Below, piece after piece: positions 6,039-12,367 of a stretch of 12,367 nt of DNA. The first letter of the stretch is position 1; each line of letters opens with the position of its first letter. The translations under genes and the position numbers were made by a program. The notes beneath the pieces were generated by a model. The model was not told where the DNA came from and did not search any database. It saw only the letters and a program-made list of their open reading frames with translations. Source of the stretch: JBBQIY01 sp964618405 (GTDB taxonomy: Bacteria > Verrucomicrobiota > Kiritimatiellia > RFP12 > UBA3636); assembly GCA_964618405.1 (NCBI GenBank), contig CAZUAY010000107.1, positions 1 through 12,367 of the forward strand. The letters are read 5' to 3'.

Positions 6039-7313
6039 ATGGAAGACAAATGGTTAATCGTATCGATTGCAGGCTTGGGATGGCAGGATATCTCCAGCCG
6101 TTCCCTGCAACGTATGGCTGGGCTTGAATTCAAGCCCGCCGCGAGCGTTTTCCCTGCCGTCACCTGCACCGTCCAAGCAAGCTTTCGGACAGCTTCTTTG
6201 CCAACATTGCATGGCATGACCTCGAATGGCGTGTTCAGCAGAAACTTGCGTAAGGCTGCGTTCTGGGAGCAGTCAGCCGGCTTGGTCGAAGGTTCGCGCA
6301 TTTGGGATGAGGCCCGACTGGCGGGCCGTTCCGTCGGCCTATTTTTCTGGCAGCAGAGCCTCGGCGAAGTCGCCGATTTCATCGTCTCCCCCGCCCCGAT
6401 ACACAAGCACGAAGGCGGGATGATCATGGAGAACTATACGAAACCCGACGCGCTTGGCAAGCGACTCGGCCGCGCATGCGGAGCGTTCCCTTTACACCGC
6501 TACTGGGGACCCCTGTCTTCGCCTAAGGTTGGGAACACCATTGTCAAAAGCACAGCGGCTGCACTCGAAAATGTTTCCCCAGATATCGCCTTTCTCTACC
6601 TGCCAACGCTCGACTACGATCTTCAGCGCTTCGGTCCAGAGGACAAACGCTGCGGCCGCTCCTTCATCCTGCTGGAGCAACAGCTTCAGCAGCTTGCGGC
6701 CTTAGCAGAAAAGCAAAACCGTCAAATGCTCGTGTTTGGGGACTACGCCATCGGCGCCGTTACGCAAGCGCCTGCATTTCCAAATATCACGCTCCGAAAC
6801 GCTGGCTTTTTCAACACGCGCAGCGTCCGTAGTATGGCCTATCCCGACATTTATTCATCCCGCGCTTTTGCCATGGCTGACCACGAAGTCGCGCACGTGT
6901 ATGTGCGAGACGCAGCGGACATCACCGGTGTTAGCGAACTCTTCACTTCCACTGGAGAATACGAATCGGTCGAACTCAAAACACCCGACTGCGACTGGGG
7001 TCACGCCTCAGCAGGCGAAATCCTCCTCACGGCGCGCAAAGGCTCTTGGTGCGCGTATCCTTGGTGGATCGATCGGCGCGAGGCACCAGACTATGCCACG
7101 CACATCGACATTCATTCAAAACCAGGCTACGACCCCTGCGAGCTTTTCTTTGGATCCTATTTTCCGCCGACCGTCAGTCTCGATGCCAGCCGCATTCGCG
7201 GTACGCACGGACGCCGCTGCGACATCGCCTTTGCCTCCTCCGTACCTTTGTCTGATCTCGGCGCAGATCCGACCCTCCTTTCCATTGCTTCGGCAATCTC
7301 AAAACGGCTTTGA
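6039..7313 (+). CDS. eboF: EboF-like alkaline phosphatase / nucleotide pyrophosphatase family protein
   Basis: This 424-residue protein of the alkaline phosphatase superfamily has no signal peptide and so is probably cytoplasmic. FPAVTCTVQAS (38-48) followed by LPTLHGMTSNG is the nucleophile region, with T42 the likely nucleophile. FLYLPTLDYDLQRFGPE (185-201), ADHEVAHVYV (280-289), DIHSKPGYDPCELF (357-370) and RGTHGR (387-392) follow the pattern of the EboF proteins of the ebo operon. That operon is known from algal endosymbionts, cyanobacteria and other bacteria, where it accompanies synthesis or export of an unidentified small molecule. T190 stands where relatives, as I recall, have histidine (LPHLDY); this could alter metal binding. 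The start at 6039 has AGGGGA (6023-6028) 10 bases upstream. The longer frame from 5841 would translate the repeats. eboD begins 6 bases downstream. Confidence 0.75.
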   Translation: MEDKWLIVSIAGLGWQDISSRSLQRMAGLEFKPAASVFPAVTCTVQASFRTASLPTLHGMTSNGVFSRNLRKAAFWEQSAGLVEGSRIWDEARLAGRSVGLFFWQQSLGEVADFIVSPAPIHKHEGGMIMENYTKPDALGKRLGRACGAFPLHRYWGPLSSPKVGNTIVKSTAAALENVSPDIAFLYLPTLDYDLQRFGPEDKRCGRSFILLEQQLQQLAALAEKQNRQMLVFGDYAIGAVTQAPAFPNITLRNAGFFNTRSVRSMAYPDIYSSRAFAMADHEVAHVYVRDAADITGVSELFTSTGEYESVELKTPDCDWGHASAGEILLTARKGSWCAYPWWIDRREAPDYATHIDIHSKPGYDPCELFFGSYFPPTVSLDASRIRGTHGRRCDIAFASSVPLSDLGADPTLLSIASAISKRL

Positions 7314-7319
7314 ATTATT

Positions 7320-8486
7320 ATGAAACAAGACACCGTCATCGATAACCAGTTCACTGTCCGCTTCGACTTCCCTGTCGTTTTCACGGAAAATGCCTTTGCA
7401 CTTGATTCCGACTTACTCTGCCGCATTGTCGACAAGCTCGGCGAAAAACGTCGCCAGCGTGTCGTTGTCTTCATCGATGCTGGACTCGCCGAAGCAAAGC
7501 CAGAACTCGAAGCCTCAATCCGTGACTACGCACACGCCCATGCCGAGTTCATCGAACTTGCCACAGAGCCCATGCGCCTTCCCGGCGGATTCGCAGTCAA
7601 GAACGACAACGCAATCCTCAAGAACATCATCTTCACGCTCGGCAACCTTCACATGGACCGCCAGAGCTTCGTCCTCGCCATCGGCGGCGGTAGCTTGCTG
7701 GACGCCGTCGGACTCGCCACAGCGCTGCTCCATCGCGGCCTTCGCCTCATTCGGATGCCCTCCACAGTTCTTGGACAAGCTGATGCGGGTATCGGCGTTA
7801 AGAACGGCGTCGACCATCACGGACAGAAGAATTTCATTGGCACCTTTGCCCCGCCTTTCGCTGTCATCAACGACCTGTCGCTCTTGACCTCGCTACCGCA
7901 ATCCGAACGAATGGGCGGCATTGCAGAAGCCGTGAAAGTCGCTATTATCCGCAATGCCGATTTCTTTGCACAACTGGAGCAAGATGCCGATGCACTCGTC
8001 GAGGGTGAACCCGTCGCACTGCGTCGTGCCATCGAAGAATCCGCGGCGATCCATTTGCGCCAAATCTGCACGGGAGGCGACCCGTTCGAATTCGGCTCTG
8101 CGCGTCCGCTTGACTTCGGCCACTGGATCGGCCATCGACTCGAAATCATGTCGGGACATGCCATCCATCACGGACAAGGCGTCGCCATCGGCATGGCAGT
8201 CGACACCGTTTACGCAACCCTCGCCGGCCTTCTGCCGCAAGCGGATTGCGACAGGATACTCGCACTCATCCGTAGGCTCGGATTGCCCTGCTATCGCCCT
8301 GAACTCGAAATGAGGCGTCCTGATGGCGAACTCGAGCTCTTGCGCGGCATCAGCGATTTCCGCGAGCACCTCGGCGGCCGCCTCTGCATTACGCTCCCGA
8401 CCGCCATCGGCAGCGCCAAAGAAGTCCACAGTATGGACAACACCCTCATTGAAAAGGCCATCGCGATCGTCAAAAGAGAGAAGTAG
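7320..8486 (+). CDS. eboD: EboD, 3-dehydroquinate synthase-like protein
   Basis: This 388-residue member of the dehydroquinate synthase/sugar phosphate cyclase fold likely acts on a sugar phosphate in the cytoplasm. IGGGSLLDAVGLATA (121-135) is the NAD-binding loop. MPSTVLGQADAGIGVKNG (146-163) and KNFIGTFAPPFAVIND (170-185) are the substrate segments. The metal ligands appear intact: E203 in GGIAEAVK, H268 in DFGHWIGHRLE and H284 in HHGQGVAIGM. K206 is also present. These segments fit the EboD branch better than AroB of the shikimate pathway, and the EboF-like neighbour 6 bases upstream supports this. No Shine-Dalgarno is visible, so it may be translated by coupling to eboF. Partners eboA, eboB, eboC and eboE are not in the window. 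The true substrate of EboD is unknown; classic AroB activity is the main alternative. Confidence 0.85.
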   Translation: MKQDTVIDNQFTVRFDFPVVFTENAFALDSDLLCRIVDKLGEKRRQRVVVFIDAGLAEAKPELEASIRDYAHAHAEFIELATEPMRLPGGFAVKNDNAILKNIIFTLGNLHMDRQSFVLAIGGGSLLDAVGLATALLHRGLRLIRMPSTVLGQADAGIGVKNGVDHHGQKNFIGTFAPPFAVINDLSLLTSLPQSERMGGIAEAVKVAIIRNADFFAQLEQDADALVEGEPVALRRAIEESAAIHLRQICTGGDPFEFGSARPLDFGHWIGHRLEIMSGHAIHHGQGVAIGMAVDTVYATLAGLLPQADCDRILALIRRLGLPCYRPELEMRRPDGELELLRGISDFREHLGGRLCITLPTAIGSAKEVHSMDNTLIEKAIAIVKREK

Positions 8487-8665
8487 CGAATGGCGAGTTG
8501 TGAGTGGCAAAAGAAGTAGCGAGTGGCGAGCGGACAAATGGTATCTGCTTTTACTCTCTCCCTTCAATCAGTCTCTGGTTGAAGGTCACTGGTCTCTGCC
8601 CACTCGCTACTCGCAACTCTCCGGAAATCTCCCTTGCGTGCACTAACGCCTTCAAGTAGAATGTT
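8487..8665. repeat. intergenic palindrome between eboD and hldA
   Basis: GTAGCGAGTGG (8516-8526) is exactly complementary to CCACTCGCTAC (8600-8610). Inside it CCTTCAA (8561-8567) pairs with TTGAAGG (8579-8585). Loose copies of GCGAGT/GAGTGGC words occur on both flanks (8484-8530 and 8601-8620). No gene fits here. It may terminate the ebo transcript or be a dispersed palindromic repeat. Its short-word repetition recalls the octamer arrays, but the words differ. Confidence 0.55.
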
Positions 8666-8704
8666 ATGAATATTACCCAGCGACAACTACCCCCATTTTT
8701 ATTC

Positions 8705-9697
8705 ATGATACAAAGACCTGAAAAACTCGACGTGATCCTCGCAGCCATCAAAGGCAAGCGCATCGTAGTTATCGGCGATCTGATGCTCGACAACTACATT
8801 TGGGGCGATGCTTCTCGCCTCTCGCCCGAAGCCCCTGTTCCCATTGTCAAAGTTGCCGACGAAACGTATACGGCTGGTGGTGCCGCTAACGTGGCGCTCA
8901 ACATTGCCTCACTAGGCGGCTCGGCTCAGCTTTTCGGGCGAATTGGTGATGATGCCAATGGCCGCAAGCTCGCCTCCGTCATCAAGGCGGGCAACGTTGA
9001 AATCCTGCCCGGCGTCATCAGCTCTGCGCACGAGACCATTGTCAAGACACGAATTATTTGTCGTCGCCAGCAAGTCTGTCGACTCGATCGCGAAGCCGCA
9101 CCCGAAACGTTTGCCTTGGGTCTTCACGAAATCACCACGACGCTTGCGGACGCCATGAAGGATGCCGATGCCGTCATTATCTCGGACTACGGCAAGGGCG
9201 TCGTCACCACCGAATCTGTGAAGGCCATCCAGCAGGCCGCTCCTGCGAAGCTTTTCATCGCGCTTGACCCCAAGCCGCGTGCCGGCATCCAGTACCACCA
9301 TCTCTCCGTCATGACACCCAATCGCGCCGAAGCCCTCAAGCTTGCGGGCATCGAAGAGGACACGGGGGGCTTTCCCGCCGAGGAAGTGTTTAGGCGCATC
9401 CGCGAAAAATTTGCGCCCGAACACCTCGTGGTAACCATGGGTTCTGACGGAATGCTGATCAGCCCGAACGGTCAACCGGCGGAACAGATTCCTACCGTCG
9501 CTCGCGAAGTCTTCGATGTCTCCGGAGCCGGTGACACAGTCATCGCAGCGCTCACCCTCGCCTCCGCCGCTGGCGTGTCGCTTTACGATGCGGCGCGCTT
9601 TGCCAACACGGCGGCGGGATTTGTTGTTGGCAAACTCGGAACGGCAACCGCCACGCCCGAGGATATTCGCCGTTATGCGGCAGAGGCTTCCAAATGA
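8705..9697 (+). CDS. hldA: D-glycero-beta-D-manno-heptose-7-phosphate kinase
   Basis: This PfkB-family kinase phosphorylates D-glycero-D-manno-heptose 7-phosphate at C1 on the way to ADP-heptose for the LPS inner core. The 330 residues include GDLMLDNYIWGDASRLSPEA (24-43), the hallmark opening of RfaE/HldE domain I, then GGAANVALNIASLGG (58-72). They also include SDYGKGVV (160-167), TPNRAEA (204-210) and DVSGAGDTV (271-279), the PfkB signature with catalytic D277. There is no cytidylyltransferase domain, so this is the monofunctional HldA/RfaE1 form, and an HldC/RfaE2 partner must be encoded elsewhere. ATG 8666 would add 13 residues. Neither start has a good Shine-Dalgarno, and 8705 fits the family length better. 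The stop overlaps gmhB as ATGA, indicating coupled translation. Confidence 0.9.
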   Translation: MIQRPEKLDVILAAIKGKRIVVIGDLMLDNYIWGDASRLSPEAPVPIVKVADETYTAGGAANVALNIASLGGSAQLFGRIGDDANGRKLASVIKAGNVEILPGVISSAHETIVKTRIICRRQQVCRLDREAAPETFALGLHEITTTLADAMKDADAVIISDYGKGVVTTESVKAIQQAAPAKLFIALDPKPRAGIQYHHLSVMTPNRAEALKLAGIEEDTGGFPAEEVFRRIREKFAPEHLVVTMGSDGMLISPNGQPAEQIPTVAREVFDVSGAGDTVIAALTLASAAGVSLYDAARFANTAAGFVVGKLGTATATPEDIRRYAAEASK

Positions 9698-10233
9698 TAC
9701 GAGATGCTTTATTTTTAGATCGTGATGACACGATGGTTTACGACGATGGCTATATGGGGCATCCAGAACAAATTCGGCTGCTGCCTGGAGTTGCAGAGGC
9801 ACTCCGCAAAGCTGCAACACGTTTTCGTCTCTACTTGCTCACCAACCAAAGCGGCATTGGCCGCGGGTTATATACGCTCGAAGATGCAGAAGCGTGCAAC
9901 CGTCGTTTACTGGAGTTGCTCGAACTCCCGGAGCCTGGGTTTGAGGGGATCTGCATTGCACCCGAGAAGCCTGGCGAGCCCTCCCACTACCGCAAGCCAT
10001 CGCCTGCCTATATTCTCGAGAGAATTGAGCAAGATGATCTTGATGTGGAAGCCTGTTGCATCATCGGCGACAAGATTTCTGATCTGGAATGCGGGCTCAA
10101 CGCAGGCATTCGCTCCATCCTCGTTGGCAAAGGCGAAGGAGAGCCGCGTGCCGATGCGTTGCAGTTTGCACAAAAGAACGGCATGTCCGTCTTTAAATCG
10201 CTTCCCGATGCCATTGATGCGATACTCGGATAA
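9694..10233 (+). CDS. gmhB: D-glycero-beta-D-manno-heptose-1,7-bisphosphate 7-phosphatase
   Basis: This 179-residue HAD-IIIA phosphatase removes the C7 phosphate from the product of the HldA kinase beside it. Motif I is FLDRDDT (7-13), with D9 as nucleophile and D11 as general acid. LTNQSGIGRG (49-58) is motif II. YRKPSP (99-104) holds the motif III lysine, and IGDKISDLECG (124-134) is motif IV with D126 and D130. The usual GmhB zinc site (CxH...CxC) is missing: only C87 remains where the loop reads CIAPEKPGEPSHYRKP. Motif I has D12 where glycine is usual. The ATGA overlap with hldA supports the heptose role. A histidinol-phosphatase or other HAD-IIIA activity is possible but less likely. Confidence 0.85.
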   Translation: MIRDALFLDRDDTMVYDDGYMGHPEQIRLLPGVAEALRKAATRFRLYLLTNQSGIGRGLYTLEDAEACNRRLLELLELPEPGFEGICIAPEKPGEPSHYRKPSPAYILERIEQDDLDVEACCIIGDKISDLECGLNAGIRSILVGKGEGEPRADALQFAQKNGMSVFKSLPDAIDAILG

Positions 10234-10293
10234 AACCGAAACGATTATTCCAGACCTTTTGTGAATAAATCACCCCGTTGGCCCGTCTAATAA

Positions 10294-10872
10294 ATGAAGA
10301 TTAACGTATCAGACCGCGAGCTTCTGCAGAAAGCGCAAGAAGGTGACTTCGAAGCTTTCGCAGAACTCACGGAACCGTACCGAGGCAATGCCTGCGAGTT
10401 TCTGGCGAGGCTCGTAGGGGAGAGTTTAGCAGAAGATGTTTTTATGAAGGCCACACTCAATGCGTGGCGAGCACTAAAATCTTTCAGCGGAAAGTCTTCT
10501 TACAAGACGTGGCTTTTCAGCATCGCTCGATACGCAGCACTCGATGAATTACGAAAGGAAAAATCCCGAAACGAAGTTTCAACAGATGATGAAGAGTCCG
10601 TGGTGGCGATTGGCCGCTTAGAAGACGCCACAACACCAACCCCCTCAAAAACCTTAGAAAACGAAGAAAGGAGTCGACTTGTAGAGAAGGCTCTTGAACA
10701 AATACCCGAGACACATCGGTCGGTGCTGGTGCTCTACTACTATCAAGACTTCCAGTATTCTGAAATTGCTGAAACACTCGGAATCTCAATCGGAACCGTT
10801 ATGTCGAGACTCCATCACGCCAAGAAAAAACTAGAAAAAGTGCTCACGCAGTACAAAGAGGATTTATTTTAG
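10294..10872 (+). CDS. ECF-family RNA polymerase sigma factor
   Basis: This 192-residue protein has the two-domain ECF layout. Region 2 spans about residues 8-92: LQKAQEGDFEAFAEL, then the core-binding and -10 helices ending in YKTWLFSIARYAALDELRKE. An acidic linker rich in D, E, S and T follows (93-124). Region 4 spans 125-182, with LEQIPETHRSVLVLYYYQDF, then YSEIAETLGISIGTVMSRLH as the helix-turn-helix. The next gene starts 2 bases after the stop and looks like its membrane anti-sigma factor. No good ribosome binding site is seen before 10294. This is a normal ECF factor and differs clearly from the sigma-like protein at 547-1602. Confidence 0.92.
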   Translation: MKINVSDRELLQKAQEGDFEAFAELTEPYRGNACEFLARLVGESLAEDVFMKATLNAWRALKSFSGKSSYKTWLFSIARYAALDELRKEKSRNEVSTDDEESVVAIGRLEDATTPTPSKTLENEERSRLVEKALEQIPETHRSVLVLYYYQDFQYSEIAETLGISIGTVMSRLHHAKKKLEKVLTQYKEDLF

Positions 10873-10874
10873 CC

Positions 10875-11240
10875 ATGAAACACGAAGAAATCAAAACCCT
10901 ACTCCGCAAAAATGCGACGGCCATTCCCCTCAGGCCGGCGGAGGTTTTTTGGGCTGATTTCACAAGCAAAGCTTCAGAAGCTGTGGATGAGACCCAAGCT
11001 ATTTTCATACCCAAGCGCCAGACTTGGTTGGCTCGGTTCTACCCTGCCCTCGCGTCAGCAGCATCCATCGCCGCATGCGCAACAATCTACCTCTCACTCC
11101 AGAGCCACCACGAGCCTTACCGCGCACTGGATAGTTTCAGCCTCGGTGCTGGCTTTCAGAACAACGGCGCTGTGGTTATTACAGATTCAGCAACGGATGC
11201 GACCATTCTCTGGGTCATGACAGAGGAGGAAGAATCATGA
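10875..11240 (+). CDS. one-TM putative anti-sigma factor
   Basis: This 121-residue protein has a charged cytoplasmic N-terminus (1-50), one membrane helix at about residues 54-76 (FYPALASAASIAACATIYLS) and a short outer part ending in acidic residues. Size, topology and position 2 bases after the ECF sigma gene suggest a sigma-binding membrane protein. No HxxxCxxC zinc anti-sigma motif is present, so this rests on context. The segment VVITDSATDATILWV (105-119) resembles tails seen on small proteins beside ECF sigma genes. The stop overlaps the next gene as ATGA. Confidence 0.6.
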   Translation: MKHEEIKTLLRKNATAIPLRPAEVFWADFTSKASEAVDETQAIFIPKRQTWLARFYPALASAASIAACATIYLSLQSHHEPYRALDSFSLGAGFQNNGAVVITDSATDATILWVMTEEEES

Positions 11241-11656
11241 AAAACAAACTATTTAAATTTGTCGTCGCCACCCTGCTCTTTGTCGCAGCGTCCTCGCAGG
11301 CAGGACCTGCCATGCTCAATGCGAAGTTAGTTAAATTGACGAGTAACGGCACCATCACACCAGGGCTTGAGAACGTGGCAGCCATCATCCAGCGCAATCT
11401 TCCTTACGCGGGCTGCGAGCTTGTCGAGCAGAAAGCATGCGTCTTGCCAGCAAACGCAACACTTTCCTTTAGAGTCGGCTACAGCTTGATCTGCAAAAGC
11501 ACTGAAGATTCCGTGGGCGTCACCATTTTGAAAAAAAACAAGCTACTCATCTCCACAACCGTCACACTCAAAGGTAACACGCCGGTGATTATCGGAGGTT
11601 TTGATGGAGGCACCACCGGCACCAAGCACGTCTTCGTTCTCCAAAAGGGCGAGTAA
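11237..11656 (+). CDS. secreted small protein of the ECF sigma operon
   Basis: This 139-residue protein has a clear Sec signal peptide: KNKLFK, a hydrophobic core at 8-18, and likely cleavage after A22 in SSQA. The mature part is about 117 residues and appears beta-rich, with strand-like segments and three cysteines (in YAGCEL, KACVLP and LICKST), two of which could form a disulphide in the periplasm. No family is recognised. AGGAGG (11224-11229) lies 7 bases before the ATG, and the gene overlaps the anti-sigma-like gene by 4 bases. It is probably a target or sensor of the same envelope response; this is inferred from position only. Confidence 0.7.
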   Translation: MKNKLFKFVVATLLFVAASSQAGPAMLNAKLVKLTSNGTITPGLENVAAIIQRNLPYAGCELVEQKACVLPANATLSFRVGYSLICKSTEDSVGVTILKKNKLLISTTVTLKGNTPVIIGGFDGGTTGTKHVFVLQKGE

Positions 11657-11787
11657 GCTGAGGCATAGAAAAACTCAGATCAGACCCGTCATGATCTTGC
11701 GTTAATATCGTGCGTTTAACGAGCGTTCAATCCTTTGACCGTTGGACATTCCTTGTTGGCTATTGGATATTCCATCTCTTTCAAAGT
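11657..11787. other. convergent intergenic region with degenerate short repeats
   Basis: It lies between two convergent genes. TTGGACATTCC (11742-11752) and TTGGATATTCC (11763-11773) are near-identical 11-mers, 21 bases apart. Two weak stem-loops occur: CTGAG/CTCAG (11658-11678) and GATCA/TGATC (11678-11696). No convincing terminator is present. Confidence 0.35.
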
Positions 11788-12165
11788 TCATCCCTTTTTT
11801 CGATGATGCTTCGCTTTGAAATCCTTGCCGTCCTGTCGCATCACCCGTAGCAGAACGCTGTTAAGCAAGAAGCTCAGCACCATAAATACGGCACCAATAA
11901 GCCCATTGCTCACCGCACTGAGGTTCATCCCTTCCATCGTGATGAGATCGTCGGCGTTCGTGTTTTTTTGATGAACTGCTGGCGCATTCGTCACCGCGCC
12001 TTTCCCCTTGGGGTCAGCGTTCATGAGGCTCTTCGAAACGATATATTCGTTCTTCGGCTGCAACGCAAGCTGCGTGATGCCCACAGTAAAAAATACCCCA
12101 CCAAGACCAAACAGGAACAGGGCAAAAAGATTAAACAATTTGAGCTCACGGCTACTGTACTTCAC
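11788..12165 (-). CDS. hypothetical two-TM membrane protein
   Basis: This is a 125-residue protein with membrane helices at about residues 10-32 (LFNLFALFLFGLGGVFFTVG) and 86-108 (SNGLIGAVFMVLSFLLNSVL). A polar loop of about 50 residues separates them, and the C-terminus is strongly basic (KAKHHRKKG). By the positive-inside rule both ends are probably cytoplasmic. The start is GTG at 12165, with AGAGG 5 bases upstream on the minus strand. No family is recognised. It is convergent with the ECF operon. Confidence 0.7.
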   Translation of the reverse strand: MKYSSRELKLFNLFALFLFGLGGVFFTVGITQLALQPKNEYIVSKSLMNADPKGKGAVTNAPAVHQKNTNADDLITMEGMNLSAVSNGLIGAVFMVLSFLLNSVLLRVMRQDGKDFKAKHHRKKG

Positions 12166-12200
12166 AAAAACCTCTTTCGGTGATAATTTTCATCATACGC

Positions 12201-12221
12201 CTAAGGAATCACAAACCTTAG
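12201..12221. promoter_or_regulatory. inverted repeat upstream of the minus-strand gene
   Basis: CTAAGG (12201-12206) and CCTTAG (12216-12221) form a 6-bp dyad with a 9-base spacer, about 40 bases before the GTG start. It could be an operator. A weak TATGAT box on the minus strand lies beside it, without a good -35. Confidence 0.25.
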
Positions 12222-12295
12222 CGCACTTGTGTCTACAAATCAAGAAAAAACAGGTTGTAAAATGTAATTGATTAGTGCTTTTATAATTCGAGGTG

Positions 12296-12324
12296 TTTAC
12301 TCGCGAAACAGATGGGTGTATAGT
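12296..12324 (+). promoter_or_regulatory. candidate sigma-70 promoter reading out of the right edge
   Basis: TTTACT (12296-12301) and TATAGT (12319-12324) are separated by 17 bases and match the consensus at 4/6 and 5/6 positions. The gene it would serve lies beyond the window. Confidence 0.5.
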
Positions 12325-12367
12325 GGCTCTGTTTTTAAGACAAAAAGCGGTGCCGCCCGTTGGTTGT

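Noticed and set aside
7320..8486. Shikimate-pathway aroB for the cyclase gene
   Set aside because: The loop segments and the adjacent EboF-like gene fit EboD better, although AroB activity cannot be excluded by sequence reading alone.
7893..9820. Long open frames on the minus strand opposite eboD and hldA
   Set aside because: They lie opposite well-supported enzymes, have compositions typical of antisense translation and show no family motifs.

Overview
The window looks like a chromosomal segment of a Gram-negative bacterium, most plausibly from the PVC group (Verrucomicrobiota, Kiritimatiellota or Lentisphaerota). The grounds are LPS-heptose genes, a four-helix-bundle suffix-domain gene set in long palindromic repeats, and an Ebo-type gene pair. 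The phylum is inferred from gene content and repeat style, not from a marker gene. No rRNA, tRNA, CRISPR array, cas gene, integrase or transposase is visible.

Left part (about 74-4055): a compact same-strand operon. A doubtful 158-residue ORF overlaps, by ATGA, a 351-residue protein with a helix-turn-helix resembling sigma-factor region 4. A 347-residue protein follows, with a possible SH3/MazF-like barrel. The third gene encodes a 472-residue protein that appears to join a Lon-type Ser/Lys protease domain (S174, K222) to a C-terminal CARF domain of the Card1/DUF1887 kind. Together they resemble, in logic, the described CalpL-CalpT-CalpS cascade, in which a cyclic-oligonucleotide-activated Lon protease cleaves an anti-sigma factor to release a sigma factor. 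Here the sensor would be CARF rather than SAVED, and no nucleotide cyclase or Cas10 is visible. This is the most interesting locus in the window.

Middle part (about 4056-6038): mostly non-coding. It holds hairpins, a three-way-junction-like element, and two arrays of a roughly 118-134-bp repeat built from octamers of the GTCAnnAA type. These fold into hairpins with arms of about 30 bp. Between the arrays lies a four-helix-bundle suffix-domain gene with a topoisomerase-type zinc ribbon, broken by one in-frame amber codon.

Right part (6039-12367): an EboF-like phosphodiesterase-fold gene and an EboD 3-dehydroquinate-synthase-like gene sit behind a good sigma-70-type promoter. An intergenic palindrome follows, then the heptose genes hldA (rfaE1) and gmhB overlapping by ATGA. 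Next is a tight three-gene unit of an ECF sigma factor, a one-TM putative anti-sigma factor and a secreted small protein. On the minus strand is a two-TM hypothetical protein, and a further candidate promoter points out of the right edge.
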